From contig CAXBJB010000006.1 in assembly GCA_963976055.1 (NCBI GenBank), positions 124,001-188,000 of the forward strand: a DNA stretch of 64,000 nt, read 5' to 3'. Below the pieces are notes generated by a model. The model did no database searches and was not told the DNA's origin. It worked only from the letters and a program-made list of their open reading frames with translations. Positions 1 to 7,764 of the stretch are shown here, one piece after another (position 1 is the stretch's first letter; each line of letters opens with the position of its first letter). A program made the translations under genes and the position numbers. The DNA is from UBA1479 sp963976055 (GTDB lineage Bacteria; Pseudomonadota; Alphaproteobacteria; Rhodospirillales; Casp-alpha2).

Positions 1-1
1 A

Positions 2-526
2 GATCAACTCGCCGAACGGCCGGGCCGGAACCGCTACCCGCTGATATGGGCCGAGGCTATTACTTCGGATGGCCGATTCACTTGGCGTGCCGAGAAAAGA
101 AACCATACACCTTGGTTCGAGATACGAAATGGTGATGACTGGCTTGTTACCGATAGCCAATGTGTTCTGCTACAGCGCACCACGGCAAAAGAGCAAAACC
201 GCCGGTTGATTGCCGCGGCTCTTCCAGCGGATTTTCTTGGGAAGCACGGTGCAGTCGTCATCGAAAATCATGTCAATATGTTGCGGCCGCTTACCGAAAG
301 CCCATCTGTTTCTGCGGACGTTCTGGCTGCTTTTCTCAATAGTGCGGCTGCTGATCGTGCTTTCCGGTGTGTCAGCGGTAGCGTCGCCGTGTCTGCGTTT
401 GAGTTGGAGGCGTTGCCCCTCCCAACTCCTGACGATCTGAAGCCTCTCTCCCGATTGGTCCGAGATAACGCCAGCCGTGCGCGGATCGAGGCAGCCTGTT
501 CTAGGCTCTACGAGGAAACCGCCTGA
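2..526 (+). CDS. DNA adenine methyltransferase of a PstI/BsuBI-type system, C-terminal part (cut by window edge)
   Basis: The frame is open from base 2 to the stop at 524-526, so only the last 174 residues are present. The residues around 58-98 of this fragment (LLQRTTAKEQ, RRLIAAALP, VVIENHVNM) match the substrate-recognition end of class I N6-adenine methyltransferases of the Eco57I/PstI kind. The catalytic NPPF-type motif and the SAM site lie outside the window. The nuclease gene starts three bases after the stop, the expected pairing in a type II restriction-modification system, where this protein would protect host DNA. Base composition is visibly less GC-rich than in the genes from 3532 onward, which suggests acquisition by transfer. 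Family placement is by motif recognition only; the exact recognition sequence cannot be read from it. Confidence 0.8.
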   Translation, partial: DQLAERPGRNRYPLIWAEAITSDGRFTWRAEKRNHTPWFEIRNGDDWLVTDSQCVLLQRTTAKEQNRRLIAAALPADFLGKHGAVVIENHVNMLRPLTESPSVSADVLAAFLNSAAADRAFRCVSGSVAVSAFELEALPLPTPDDLKPLSRLVRDNASRARIEAACSRLYEETA

Positions 527-529
527 GTC

Positions 530-1615
530 ATGTCTATGCTCCCGCCCTATGTTTCTCGAGATTTCGTAGCGGAAAGACTACCTCTCATCTTTCCCGAAGG
601 CACGCCGAACCGGACCTATTGCGTGCGGGAACTGGCGGCCAGTACTGTCTTCGCGATGCTTTATATTGGGGCAGTTGAAGGTACCGAACGTTATCTTGGC
701 CCGGTCCATGTTTATCGCATGACCAAAGAGCAAGCCGCACAGTCTGGTGATGACATCCGCCTGGGTTACGCCAACTCAGTTTTGAAGAAGAAATATGATG
801 CTCAAGGCACGCGTTGGTATGCTGACAATACGCGCGAGCCGATCCGCGATGAAACTTTACGCGAGGGCTTGGTTGCCATCGGGGCCGTTTTTGCGCGGAC
901 CGATCTGCCAACCACCTCCGGCAAGCCTCGATATGCGCTCAAATCAAACTTCGCGATGTTGTTTGATCCGTCTCTGGATGGTGCTGCACTTGAAGCCGCT
1001 ATCGACAACTTTCAGAAAACGCACCTGTCCAAGAGTGCGCTTGCGCGCGTCTCGATCATGCGTGCGGGTGCCGCTGCTGGTGCGAGTGGTGTGTTAGTCA
1101 CGTTCCCCAGCCAAGAGACCCGCCAACTCGCACCAGGACCCAGTTCAATCATTACGCAGGCTGTCATTGAAGTTTTTGCGCCAGCATTTTTAGAAAATCC
1201 CGCTGTGCTGTGGCTCAGCGAAAGCGGCAACAAGGTTGTCGCTCGCGACGACAAGCTTGCTGCTGCCATCGGCCTCAAAATTGAAGCCGACAAAAATCTG
1301 CCGGATATCATCCTTGCGGACCTCGGCCCGGCTGAACCGCTCCTCGTTTTTATTGAAGTGGTTGCCACTGATGGTGCTGTAACGACACGCCGACAAAAAG
1401 CCTTGTTGGCTCTTACCGACGAAGCAGGGTTCTCGCGAGACCAAGTGGCGTTCTTGAGCGCCTATCAAGATCGGGAGACCGCTGGGTTTCGTAAAACCAT
1501 CACAGGGCTCGCTTGGGGGGCGTTTGCTTGGTTTGCATCTGAGCCTGATAAGCTTGTCATTCTTCGAGACGGCGGGAGTAGCCCGGCCTGTCTCGCCGAC
1601 CTGCTGGTCTTGTGA
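530..1615 (+). CDS. BsuBI/PstI-family type II restriction endonuclease
   Basis: A 361-residue cytoplasmic protein of the usual length for BsuBI/PstI nucleases. The N-terminal ~200 residues look like the winged-helix recognition part. The C-terminal domain carries the family signature: Pro258-Asp259 in PDIILADL, then Glu276 in IEVVATDGAV, which should form the metal-binding catalytic centre. Enzymes of this family usually cut CTGCAG, but the specificity here is inferred from the family, not seen. The gene starts three bases after the methyltransferase, so translation is probably coupled. It shares the lower GC content of that gene and ends the accessory patch on this side. Confidence 0.87.
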   Translation: MSMLPPYVSRDFVAERLPLIFPEGTPNRTYCVRELAASTVFAMLYIGAVEGTERYLGPVHVYRMTKEQAAQSGDDIRLGYANSVLKKKYDAQGTRWYADNTREPIRDETLREGLVAIGAVFARTDLPTTSGKPRYALKSNFAMLFDPSLDGAALEAAIDNFQKTHLSKSALARVSIMRAGAAAGASGVLVTFPSQETRQLAPGPSSIITQAVIEVFAPAFLENPAVLWLSESGNKVVARDDKLAAAIGLKIEADKNLPDIILADLGPAEPLLVFIEVVATDGAVTTRRQKALLALTDEAGFSRDQVAFLSAYQDRETAGFRKTITGLAWGAFAWFASEPDKLVILRDGGSSPACLADLLVL

Positions 1616-1805
1616 CGATAGTGTAGGAGGATGTTAAAACCCCTCGGCCTTACGGCCTTGTCAGTTCAAGTCTGACCTTCCGTGTAGCTGCCCCCCACCG
1701 GCACGAAGTCGTCACCCCCTCGCCACAGGATCGCCCCGTTCGTCCCTAGGATGCGGCCCTGCCGGTGCCGCCGGCGCCTGCCGAATGAAAAAGGGGACGC
1801 AATCC

Positions 1806-2346
1806 ATGACCGAGAACCCGACCGCCCGTTTCCATGAGCAGTTGGGCGGCGACGCCCTGCTGTCGATCCTGGAGGAAGCGCAGAACACGGTGCGCAGTTA
1901 CGACAACAAGGCGCAGATCGTGGGCGTCGGCTACATCCTGGCCCTGCAGGTCGTGCTGCGCAGCGGCGCGCAGGTCCCGGTTGCCATCGATCAGGCCGGG
2001 CTTTACGTGTTCGCGGGCTGGGCCATCCTGGTGCTGCCGATCATCATGTTCGCCCTGGTGCTGTATCCGTCCCATGCCGACAAGGTGTCGCGCAAACGCG
2101 ATTTCGGCGGCTGCGCCGGGGCGATGTATTTCGATCCGCGCCGCAGCCCCGATGTGGACAGCTACGTCCGCACCGTGGCGGGCGCCGACTGGGTGCGCGA
2201 GACGGCCTGCGAGATCATCAAGGTCTCGGACATCCGCGACAAGAAACGCGCGCGGTTTTTTGCGCGCGCTGTATTGGACCGGCGGCTCGTTCGTCATGCT
2301 GTTCCTGGCGCAGATGGCGCGCGCCCTGGGGCTGGTCGGGCAGTAG
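1806..2346 (+). pseudogene. Small membrane protein with a frameshift in a T-run, PycTM/DUF5706-like layout
   Basis: Translation from ATG 1806 (preceded by AGGGGA) gives a protein with hydrophobic segments near residues 36-55 and 68-88 and a conserved-looking stretch up to about 2255. At the six-T run 2256-2261 the frame must shift by one base to continue: with five T the protein would read KKRARFLRALYWTGG and end after a third hydrophobic segment at the TAG 2344-2346. Without the shift it runs on into sequence antisense to the next gene. The layout (amphipathic start, KAQ before TM1, YPS after TM2, basic stretch before a last TM) resembles the PycTM membrane effectors of Pycsar defence; that is a weak inference, since no cyclase gene is visible. 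It may be a real pseudogene or a sequencing error in the homopolymer. Confidence 0.5.
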
Positions 2347-2359
2347 ACCCGAGGGTGTT

Positions 2360-2677
2360 TCACGCCGACGACAGCTTCAACCCCGCGATGCCCAGCGCGA
2401 TCAGCCCGATGCAGGCGAGGCGCATCGCCGTCGCCGGTTCGTTGAACAGAAAGATGCCGAAGGCCGCCGCCCCGAGCGTTCCCATGCCGGTCCACACCGC
2501 ATAGGCGGTGCCGAGGGGCAGGCCGCGCACGGCCAGGCCGAGCAGCCCCATGCTGATGATCATGGCGATCACCGTGGCGATGCTGGGCAGCGGGCGGGTG
2601 AAGCCGTCGGCGTATTTCAGGCCGATGACCCAGGCGATTTCAAACAGACCCGCGATGAACAGATAGAACCAGGACAT
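2360..2677 (-). CDS. sugE: SMR-family exporter, SugE/Gdx type (guanidinium exporter)
   Basis: A 105-residue four-helix inner-membrane protein of typical SMR length. The start ATG at 2677 gives MSWFYLFIAGLFE, with the essential membrane glutamate Glu13 in TM1, followed by W and the GLKY stretch seen in SugE/Gdx proteins. The segment GTAYAVWTGMGTLGAA near residues 57-72 is also diagnostic. Members of this branch work as dual-topology homodimers that exchange guanidinium for protons; some also confer resistance to quaternary ammonium compounds. Upstream on the same strand is a MarR-type regulator, which could control it. I looked for a guanidine riboswitch in the 111 bases between the two and saw none. 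Confidence 0.85.
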   Translation of the reverse strand: MSWFYLFIAGLFEIAWVIGLKYADGFTRPLPSIATVIAMIISMGLLGLAVRGLPLGTAYAVWTGMGTLGAAAFGIFLFNEPATAMRLACIGLIALGIAGLKLSSA

Positions 2678-2788
2678 GACCGCCCTTTCATGATGATCCG
2701 AGCATGGCGGCCTGTCCCCGGTGGTTTGGGGGGCGCCGTGCGGTCGGGCATTCATGAAGGCGGGATGCGGCGCCGTCAACCGGCGCCG

Positions 2789-3172
2789 TCACTTGAGCGT
2801 GGGATAGGTCTCGGTCAGGTTGTCCAGGTAATATTCGAGCTTCTTGCGGAAGCCGTCGTTCAGGGTCACCAGCTGCGTGCGGGAATCGTTTTCCTTCTGC
2901 CGCTTGTTGATCACGTTGTCCGTGGCCAATTGGGCGATCAGCTTCAGGGTCGTCGATTTCGACGCCGCCACCGACACGCAGATGTCCGAGACATTGAGGT
3001 TCTGTCCGGCGTACTGAGCCTCGGCGATCAGGAAAAGAACGTCCCAGGTCAGGTTCTGGGTTCCTGCATTGCGGTACAGGGCGTTCTGGGCCGCGCGGGA
3101 CTTTTGCACCCAGCGGACCTTTTCCAGGTATTTCGTATACTCCGCCCTTGCTTGAGTTCGAGCGCTCACCAT
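2789..3172 (-). CDS. MarR-like winged-helix transcriptional regulator
   Basis: From ATG 3172 the protein has 127 residues; this start is chosen because it follows a GGGGGAGGGGG stretch, while a GTG at 3232 that would add 20 residues has no ribosome site. The middle of the protein shows a helix-turn-helix (LNVSDICVSVAASKSTTLKLI) followed by a wing (NDSRTQLVTLNDG), the order found in MarR proteins, which bind DNA as dimers. The long N-terminal helix would form the dimer interface. A TTAC-AATC-GTAA inverted repeat at 3245-3256 upstream may be its own operator. The adjacent sugE on the same strand is the likely partner, though no evidence beyond proximity exists. Confidence 0.72.
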   Translation of the reverse strand: MVSARTQARAEYTKYLEKVRWVQKSRAAQNALYRNAGTQNLTWDVLFLIAEAQYAGQNLNVSDICVSVAASKSTTLKLIAQLATDNVINKRQKENDSRTQLVTLNDGFRKKLEYYLDNLTETYPTLK

Positions 3173-3531
3173 GCTGACCCCCTCCCCCGAAGGTTTTGCT
3201 TTTAATGCACTGGATTCCTTGCGGAACACCACCCGTATATTCTTTTACAATCGTAAGCGTGAGCAAAAAAAGGTCTAGAAATTAGAGGGAGTTCCCGTTT
3301 CACGATAGTGCGCGCAGATTAATCCTCCGCGAAAATTTTACGCCGCGCCCGCATCGCAGCCTTTTATATCGAATTTGTCCAGGGGCTTGCGCCTGATAAT
3401 CATACGCGGCATCTTATCGACAATTCTCGCGCGCCGGAACAACCGGCGGCGTGCTTTGAGGGGGTGCGATTGGAATGTGGCGTCGTCTGCAGGGGACGGC
3501 GTGCAAATCAGCACTTGGGGACCCAACCAAC
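3173..3531. other. Intergenic region between the MarR gene and the cNMP-binding protein
   Basis: About 360 bases that separate two divergent genes. It holds the inverted repeat TTAC-AATC-GTAA at 3245-3256 and a short GCCGG-AACAA-CCGGC hairpin near 3435-3449. Base composition is lower in GC than the flanking gene at 3532. No convincing gene, riboswitch or terminator is seen. Confidence 0.5.
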
Positions 3532-5460
3532 ATGGAAACGAACCTTGCGGGGAAAACCTACGAGGTCCAGACCGAATTCGACGGTAAGTGGACTTTTTTC
3601 GCGTCCCACAGCGTAAAATCACAGGCCATCCAGCAGGCGCAGGCGCTGTTGGATTCCCACAAGTATTCAGGCGTCAAGGTGATCGCCGAAAGCGACCGCA
3701 AGGGCGACGAGATTATCTTCAACGAACGGGCCGAGGTCACGGACAAGGGCCTGACCGTCGTGCCCATCGATTCCTCGCCGGTCTGCGAGACCCTGGCCGA
3801 TTGTTATCAGCTGGAGGCCCGCCGCACGATCGGGCGTCTGCTGCGCCAGTACCTGGACGACGTCGGCATGACGGCCATGGAGCTGGCCTTCGATTTCGGC
3901 CGCCTCAAGATGCTGGAGCGCGACGACAAGCTCTATATCGGCGCCCTGTCGCGCCTTGCCAGCCTCCAGGTCGACAAAGCTGCGGGCGAAAAGCCCGTCG
4001 ATCGCCAGAACAAGCTGGAACGCCTGTACAGCCAGCTTATGGCCAACGCGCAGAAGATGATGCGGCGCGAGGATCTGAACGAGGCCCTCCAGACGGGCGG
4101 GTTGCAGGCCCTGATCGACAAGGTCAACGCCGAGGCCCCGGCCGAAGACCGCCACATGCTGATCCTGGCCGGCCTCGCCGCCCATATGGGCGAGCAGGGC
4201 GACTGGAGCGGCAAGATCGAATCCCTGGTCAAGCTGCTGGACGGGCAGGCGGGCGTCGTCGTCCAGGCCTATGTCGACGAGGCGCTGGCGGAAATCCTCG
4301 ACGGCACCGCCGCGATCACGGAACTGCTGGGCGGCGTCGCCGACGCGGCGTCCGCGCATCGCATGCTGGTTCAGCTGTGCCAGGGCCGTCTGCCGGAGGT
4401 GAAAAATCCGCTCAGTTGCATCAACGAACTGAACAAGGCCATGGCGGATTACGTGCTGGAAAATGCGCGGGACGCCATCCTGGGCCGGGTCGCCCGCGGT
4501 ATCGGCGGGGTCAAGCCGATGACCCGCGAAGGCAAGGACGGCGAGCGCACGGCTCTGGTCACCCTGATCCGCAATCTGGAAGGCTACGCCGGGCTGCTCG
4601 GCGGCCCGCAAATGGCCGAGGCCCTGACCCTGCGCGCCAAGATGGCCCTGGGCCGCGAGGACGGCGATCTCAGCGCCGAGGACGCGGTCGCCAGCATCCT
4701 GGCCTATCTGCCGTCCCTGCCGTCGCGGGCGGGCTTCGTGCTCGACCTGTCGGCCACGGATACGGGTGCCAAGCAGCAGGCCGCCGTGGTCCGCAACCTG
4801 GCCCAGGCCATGCGCGGCCTGACAGGCGTCGACGCCCTGACCGGCGGCGGGCAGGACCTGGCCATGGCCAAGCGGGTGGCCGATGTGTTGAAGGAAAAGA
4901 TCGCCGCCGCCGGCCTGCCGGAAGAACTGAAACGCACGGCCGCCGCGACCTTGGACAAGGCCCTCGCCAATGGCGCCGCGGCAGGGGGGGCGTCGAACGG
5001 CGCGCCCTCGCAGGAAAAGCGCTGGGACGACGGGGCCCCGAAACCGGCGCCCGCCGCGCCCAAGCCCGCACCCGCCGCCGAAGCGGCCCCGGCCAACGGC
5101 GGCGGCAAGGGGCCGGAACAGCGCAAGCTGGTCAAGGGTCAGATCCTGTTCGAGGAAGGCGACGCCGGGACCGAGGCGTTTCTGATTTCCTCGGGCGCCA
5201 TCGAAATCTACCGGCGCGGCGCCATCGAACAGAGCCTGGCCACCCTCGGCCCGGGGGAACTGCTGGGCGAACTGTCGCTGATCGACGATCAGCCGCGCGC
5301 CGCCTCGGCCCGCGCCGCCGACAACTCGGTGCTGATCGTGCTCTCCAAGGAATCGCTCAAGACCCGCCTGCAACGTCTGGAACAGACTGACAAGGTCCTG
5401 CACCGCCTGATGGGCGTGCTGGTCAACCGCCTGCGCGGGATGGCCCGCTCGGCGGAGTAG
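3532..5460 (+). CDS. Helical protein with C-terminal cyclic-nucleotide-binding domain
   Basis: A 642-residue soluble protein from ATG 3532; an upstream ATG at 3475 exists but METNLAGKTYEVQTEF gives a more natural start. Residues ~1-80 form a small mixed domain, ~90-480 are almost entirely helical with no family I recognise, ~500-545 is a Pro/Ala-rich linker, and ~546-640 is a cAMP/cGMP-binding-type beta barrel (GQILFEEGDAGTEAF, LGPGELLGELSL, QPRAAS). The phosphate-binding loop has the GE-L-S and R-A-A-S pattern of the Crp/PKA-regulatory family. There is no DNA-binding domain after it, so it is unlikely to be a transcription factor. The gene is monocistronic and converges on the enolase gene ten bases away. 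Its role is unknown. Confidence 0.75.
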   Translation: METNLAGKTYEVQTEFDGKWTFFASHSVKSQAIQQAQALLDSHKYSGVKVIAESDRKGDEIIFNERAEVTDKGLTVVPIDSSPVCETLADCYQLEARRTIGRLLRQYLDDVGMTAMELAFDFGRLKMLERDDKLYIGALSRLASLQVDKAAGEKPVDRQNKLERLYSQLMANAQKMMRREDLNEALQTGGLQALIDKVNAEAPAEDRHMLILAGLAAHMGEQGDWSGKIESLVKLLDGQAGVVVQAYVDEALAEILDGTAAITELLGGVADAASAHRMLVQLCQGRLPEVKNPLSCINELNKAMADYVLENARDAILGRVARGIGGVKPMTREGKDGERTALVTLIRNLEGYAGLLGGPQMAEALTLRAKMALGREDGDLSAEDAVASILAYLPSLPSRAGFVLDLSATDTGAKQQAAVVRNLAQAMRGLTGVDALTGGGQDLAMAKRVADVLKEKIAAAGLPEELKRTAAATLDKALANGAAAGGASNGAPSQEKRWDDGAPKPAPAAPKPAPAAEAAPANGGGKGPEQRKLVKGQILFEEGDAGTEAFLISSGAIEIYRRGAIEQSLATLGPGELLGELSLIDDQPRAASARAADNSVLIVLSKESLKTRLQRLEQTDKVLHRLMGVLVNRLRGMARSAE

Positions 5461-5469
5461 GCCCCCGGC

Positions 5470-6771
5470 TTAGCCCCAGGGGAACGCCGACCGGGGCGGC
5501 AGGGCGGCGGAACCCAGCGCGTCGGCGACCCGCAGGCCCTCGTTCCACTTCACCATGCGTTCCGAGCGCGTGAACGATCCCACCTTCAACTGCTTGGCCC
5601 CCCAGCCGACGGCCAGATGGACGATGGTCACGTCTTCGGTCTCGCCCGAACGGGCGGACACGATGGCGCCGATCCCGGCCTCGCGGGCGGCGTCGAACGC
5701 GGCCTTGGTTTCCGTCACCGTGCCGGCCTGGTTCGGCTTGATCAGCGCGCAGTTGAGCGCCCCGTCGCGGGCCGCCGCCTGGACCCGGCCGGCGTTGGTC
5801 ACCAGGAAGTCGTCGCCGACGATCTGAAGCGTCTTGGGCGCGGCCTTGGCGAAGGCCAGGAAGCCTACCGTGTCGTCTTCCGACATGGGATCCTCGACGG
5901 ACACGATGGGGTAACGGGCGACCCAGCCGAGCAGCATGTCCGCCAATTCGCCGCTGTCCATGTCGCGGTCCTCGCGGGCCAGGCGGTAGCGCCCGGCCTT
6001 GCCGAATTCGGACGCCGCGATGTCGAGGGAGATGGAGACCTGCTCGCCCGGCTTCAGCCCCGCCTTTTCGATGGCTAGGAGCAAGGTTTCGGCGGCGTCC
6101 TCGTTGGCGTCGAACGCGGGCCAGAAGCCGCCCTCGTCGGCGACACCCTGCAACAGGCCGCGCTCGGCCATGATCTTGCCGGCGGCGATATAGACCTCGG
6201 CGGTCCAGGCCAGGGCCTGTTCGTAGTCGTCGGCCCCCGTGGCGATGACCATGAAATCCTGCACGTCGATGCGCCGCCCGGCATGGGCGCCGCCGCCGAA
6301 GATCTGAATTTCCGGCAGGGGTAGCAGCGGCGTGCCCGGCGCACCGCCCTGGTCCCACAGGTACTTCCACAAGGGCTGTCCGGCCTGTGCGGCGGCGGCG
6401 TGCAGCACCGCCATGGACACGGCGATGGTCGCGTTGCCGCCCAGGTTGGCCTTGTTGGGCGTGCCGTCCAGCGCGATCAGCGCGGCGTCCGCGGCGGCCT
6501 GGTCGCCCGCGTCCAGGCCGGTCAACGCCTGGGCGATGGCGCCGTTGGTCTGCTTCAGGGCATCCGTCACGTCCCAGCCGCCGAACCGGGGGCCGCCGTC
6601 GCGCAGGTCGATCGCCTCATTGCTGCCGCGCGACGCCCCCGCCGGGGCGATGGCCCGGCCGAGCGCGCCGCCGGCCAGGGTTACGTCGGCCTCGACCGTC
6701 GGCCGTCCCCGGGAATCCCAGACACGGCGGGCCTTGACGGCGGTGATGGCGGTGGCGGAGGAGGCCGTCAT
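5470..6771 (-). CDS. Divergent enolase (phosphopyruvate hydratase paralogue)
   Basis: A 433-residue full-length enolase with both the N-terminal capping domain and the TIM barrel. Metal and catalytic positions mostly match canonical enolase: Ser47 in GASRG, His163 in GGGAHAG, Glu213 in ADEGGF, Asp250, Glu293 in VEDP, Asp320, Lys345 in IKPNQAG, and Arg374-Ser375 in ARSGETED. Two conserved active-site residues differ: the QEFM glutamate is Asp172 and the histidine of SHRSGETED is Ala373. Its start codon overlaps the stop of the kinase gene (ATGA), so it is translated as the last gene of the CheB-kinase-enolase operon. It may be a second glycolytic enolase or act on a related phosphorylated hydroxy-acid; the neighbours and substitutions favour caution about calling it eno. 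Confidence 0.82.
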   Translation of the reverse strand: MTASSATAITAVKARRVWDSRGRPTVEADVTLAGGALGRAIAPAGASRGSNEAIDLRDGGPRFGGWDVTDALKQTNGAIAQALTGLDAGDQAAADAALIALDGTPNKANLGGNATIAVSMAVLHAAAAQAGQPLWKYLWDQGGAPGTPLLPLPEIQIFGGGAHAGRRIDVQDFMVIATGADDYEQALAWTAEVYIAAGKIMAERGLLQGVADEGGFWPAFDANEDAAETLLLAIEKAGLKPGEQVSISLDIAASEFGKAGRYRLAREDRDMDSGELADMLLGWVARYPIVSVEDPMSEDDTVGFLAFAKAAPKTLQIVGDDFLVTNAGRVQAAARDGALNCALIKPNQAGTVTETKAAFDAAREAGIGAIVSARSGETEDVTIVHLAVGWGAKQLKVGSFTRSERMVKWNEGLRVADALGSAALPPRSAFPWG

Positions 6772-7760
6772 TGGCGGAGTTCCCTTTCCCAGGCTTGGCG
6801 GACGTCCGCCAGGGTCGGCGGCGGCGTGGCGATCAATGGTCGGGCCGTGCGCCGCACGCGGTCGCGGTCGGCGTCGGCGGTGATGTATTCGACGGGAGAC
6901 TTACCGTCCACGCGGGCCAGGAACAAGGCCGGCAGCAGGGCGGCGGCCCGGGCCTCGATCATGGCCTCGGCCGCGTATCCGGCGGCTAGCGCGTCGAAAC
7001 AGGCGAGGAACCCGTTCGTCGCGGCGGGGGTCCACAGGCATTTCAGCAACAGGTGGTTGAGGCAGAAGGCCAGATCAAAGGCCGGGTCGCCGTACCACGC
7101 GCATTCGGCGTCGAGGAACACGGGGTCGGCGCCGTCGACCAGGATGTTCTTGGGGCTGACGTCGCCGTGGACCAGGGCCTCGCGGTGTGCCGCCGTGGTC
7201 GCGGCCAGGGCGTCCAGGCGGGGGGCGAGGTCGGCATGCGCGCGGCCGGTGGCGATCAGATAGGGCTCCAGGCGGATAGAATAGAACGTCTCGTCCGTCC
7301 TGAAACGCCGGGCCACGGCGTCGTTGCCCGCCGTCCCGGCGTGAACCTGTTTCAGGCATTCACCGACCCTGCGCGCGAAGGCCGCGTCGGTGCGCCCGGC
7401 GTGCAACTCGTCCTTCCAGGTCGGATGGTTGTCCGGGTCCAGATAGGCCATGGCGAACACGCCCTGGGCCGCGTCATGGGCCAGCACGCGGGGGGCGATG
7501 CCGGGCTGCAGGCCGTTGGCGGTTTCCATCCAGGCGACCTCGAAGGCGTTGCGCTCCACCGGCGCGAACCAGTCGGCCTTGACCTTAAGCTTGGCCAGGG
7601 CGCGCTTGACGCAGACCGGCCCGCGCGCCAGGTCCGCGCGCCAGATGTCCGACGACACACCGCCGGCCAGCGCCGTGTAGGCGGGGGTTTCATCCGGGGC
7701 GGCGAGGCCGCTTTGGCGCAGAAACGCCGTCAGGAAGTCGTCCGCGTCGGTGGTGTCCAT
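6768..7760 (-). CDS. APH/choline-kinase-family small-molecule phosphotransferase
   Basis: A 330-residue protein with a protein-kinase-like fold of the aminoglycoside phosphotransferase superfamily. Lys52 (VCVKRA) fits the ATP-binding lysine, His198-Gly-Asp200 in the Brenner motif LVHGDVSPKN gives the catalytic base with Asn205, and Asp217 in FLDAEC is the metal-binding aspartate. The family phosphorylates hydroxyl groups on small molecules such as antibiotics, choline, homoserine or methylthioribose; the substrate here is not evident. ATG 7760 is chosen because it lies four bases after the CheB-like stop; longer in-frame starts would run into that gene. The stop overlaps the enolase start, which argues for a shared metabolic purpose, for example making a phosphorylated substrate for the enolase. 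Confidence 0.8.
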   Translation of the reverse strand: MDTTDADDFLTAFLRQSGLAAPDETPAYTALAGGVSSDIWRADLARGPVCVKRALAKLKVKADWFAPVERNAFEVAWMETANGLQPGIAPRVLAHDAAQGVFAMAYLDPDNHPTWKDELHAGRTDAAFARRVGECLKQVHAGTAGNDAVARRFRTDETFYSIRLEPYLIATGRAHADLAPRLDALAATTAAHREALVHGDVSPKNILVDGADPVFLDAECAWYGDPAFDLAFCLNHLLLKCLWTPAATNGFLACFDALAAGYAAEAMIEARAAALLPALFLARVDGKSPVEYITADADRDRVRRTARPLIATPPPTLADVRQAWERELRQ

Positions 7761-7764
7761 GGTG

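Noticed and set aside
2678..2788. Possible guanidine riboswitch before sugE
   Set aside because: No tandem hairpins with ACGR loops and no guanidine-I conserved stretches were found.
3588..5403. Long open frames in other frames of the cNMP-binding gene
   Set aside because: Arg/Gly/Ala-rich translations typical of shadow frames in GC-rich DNA.
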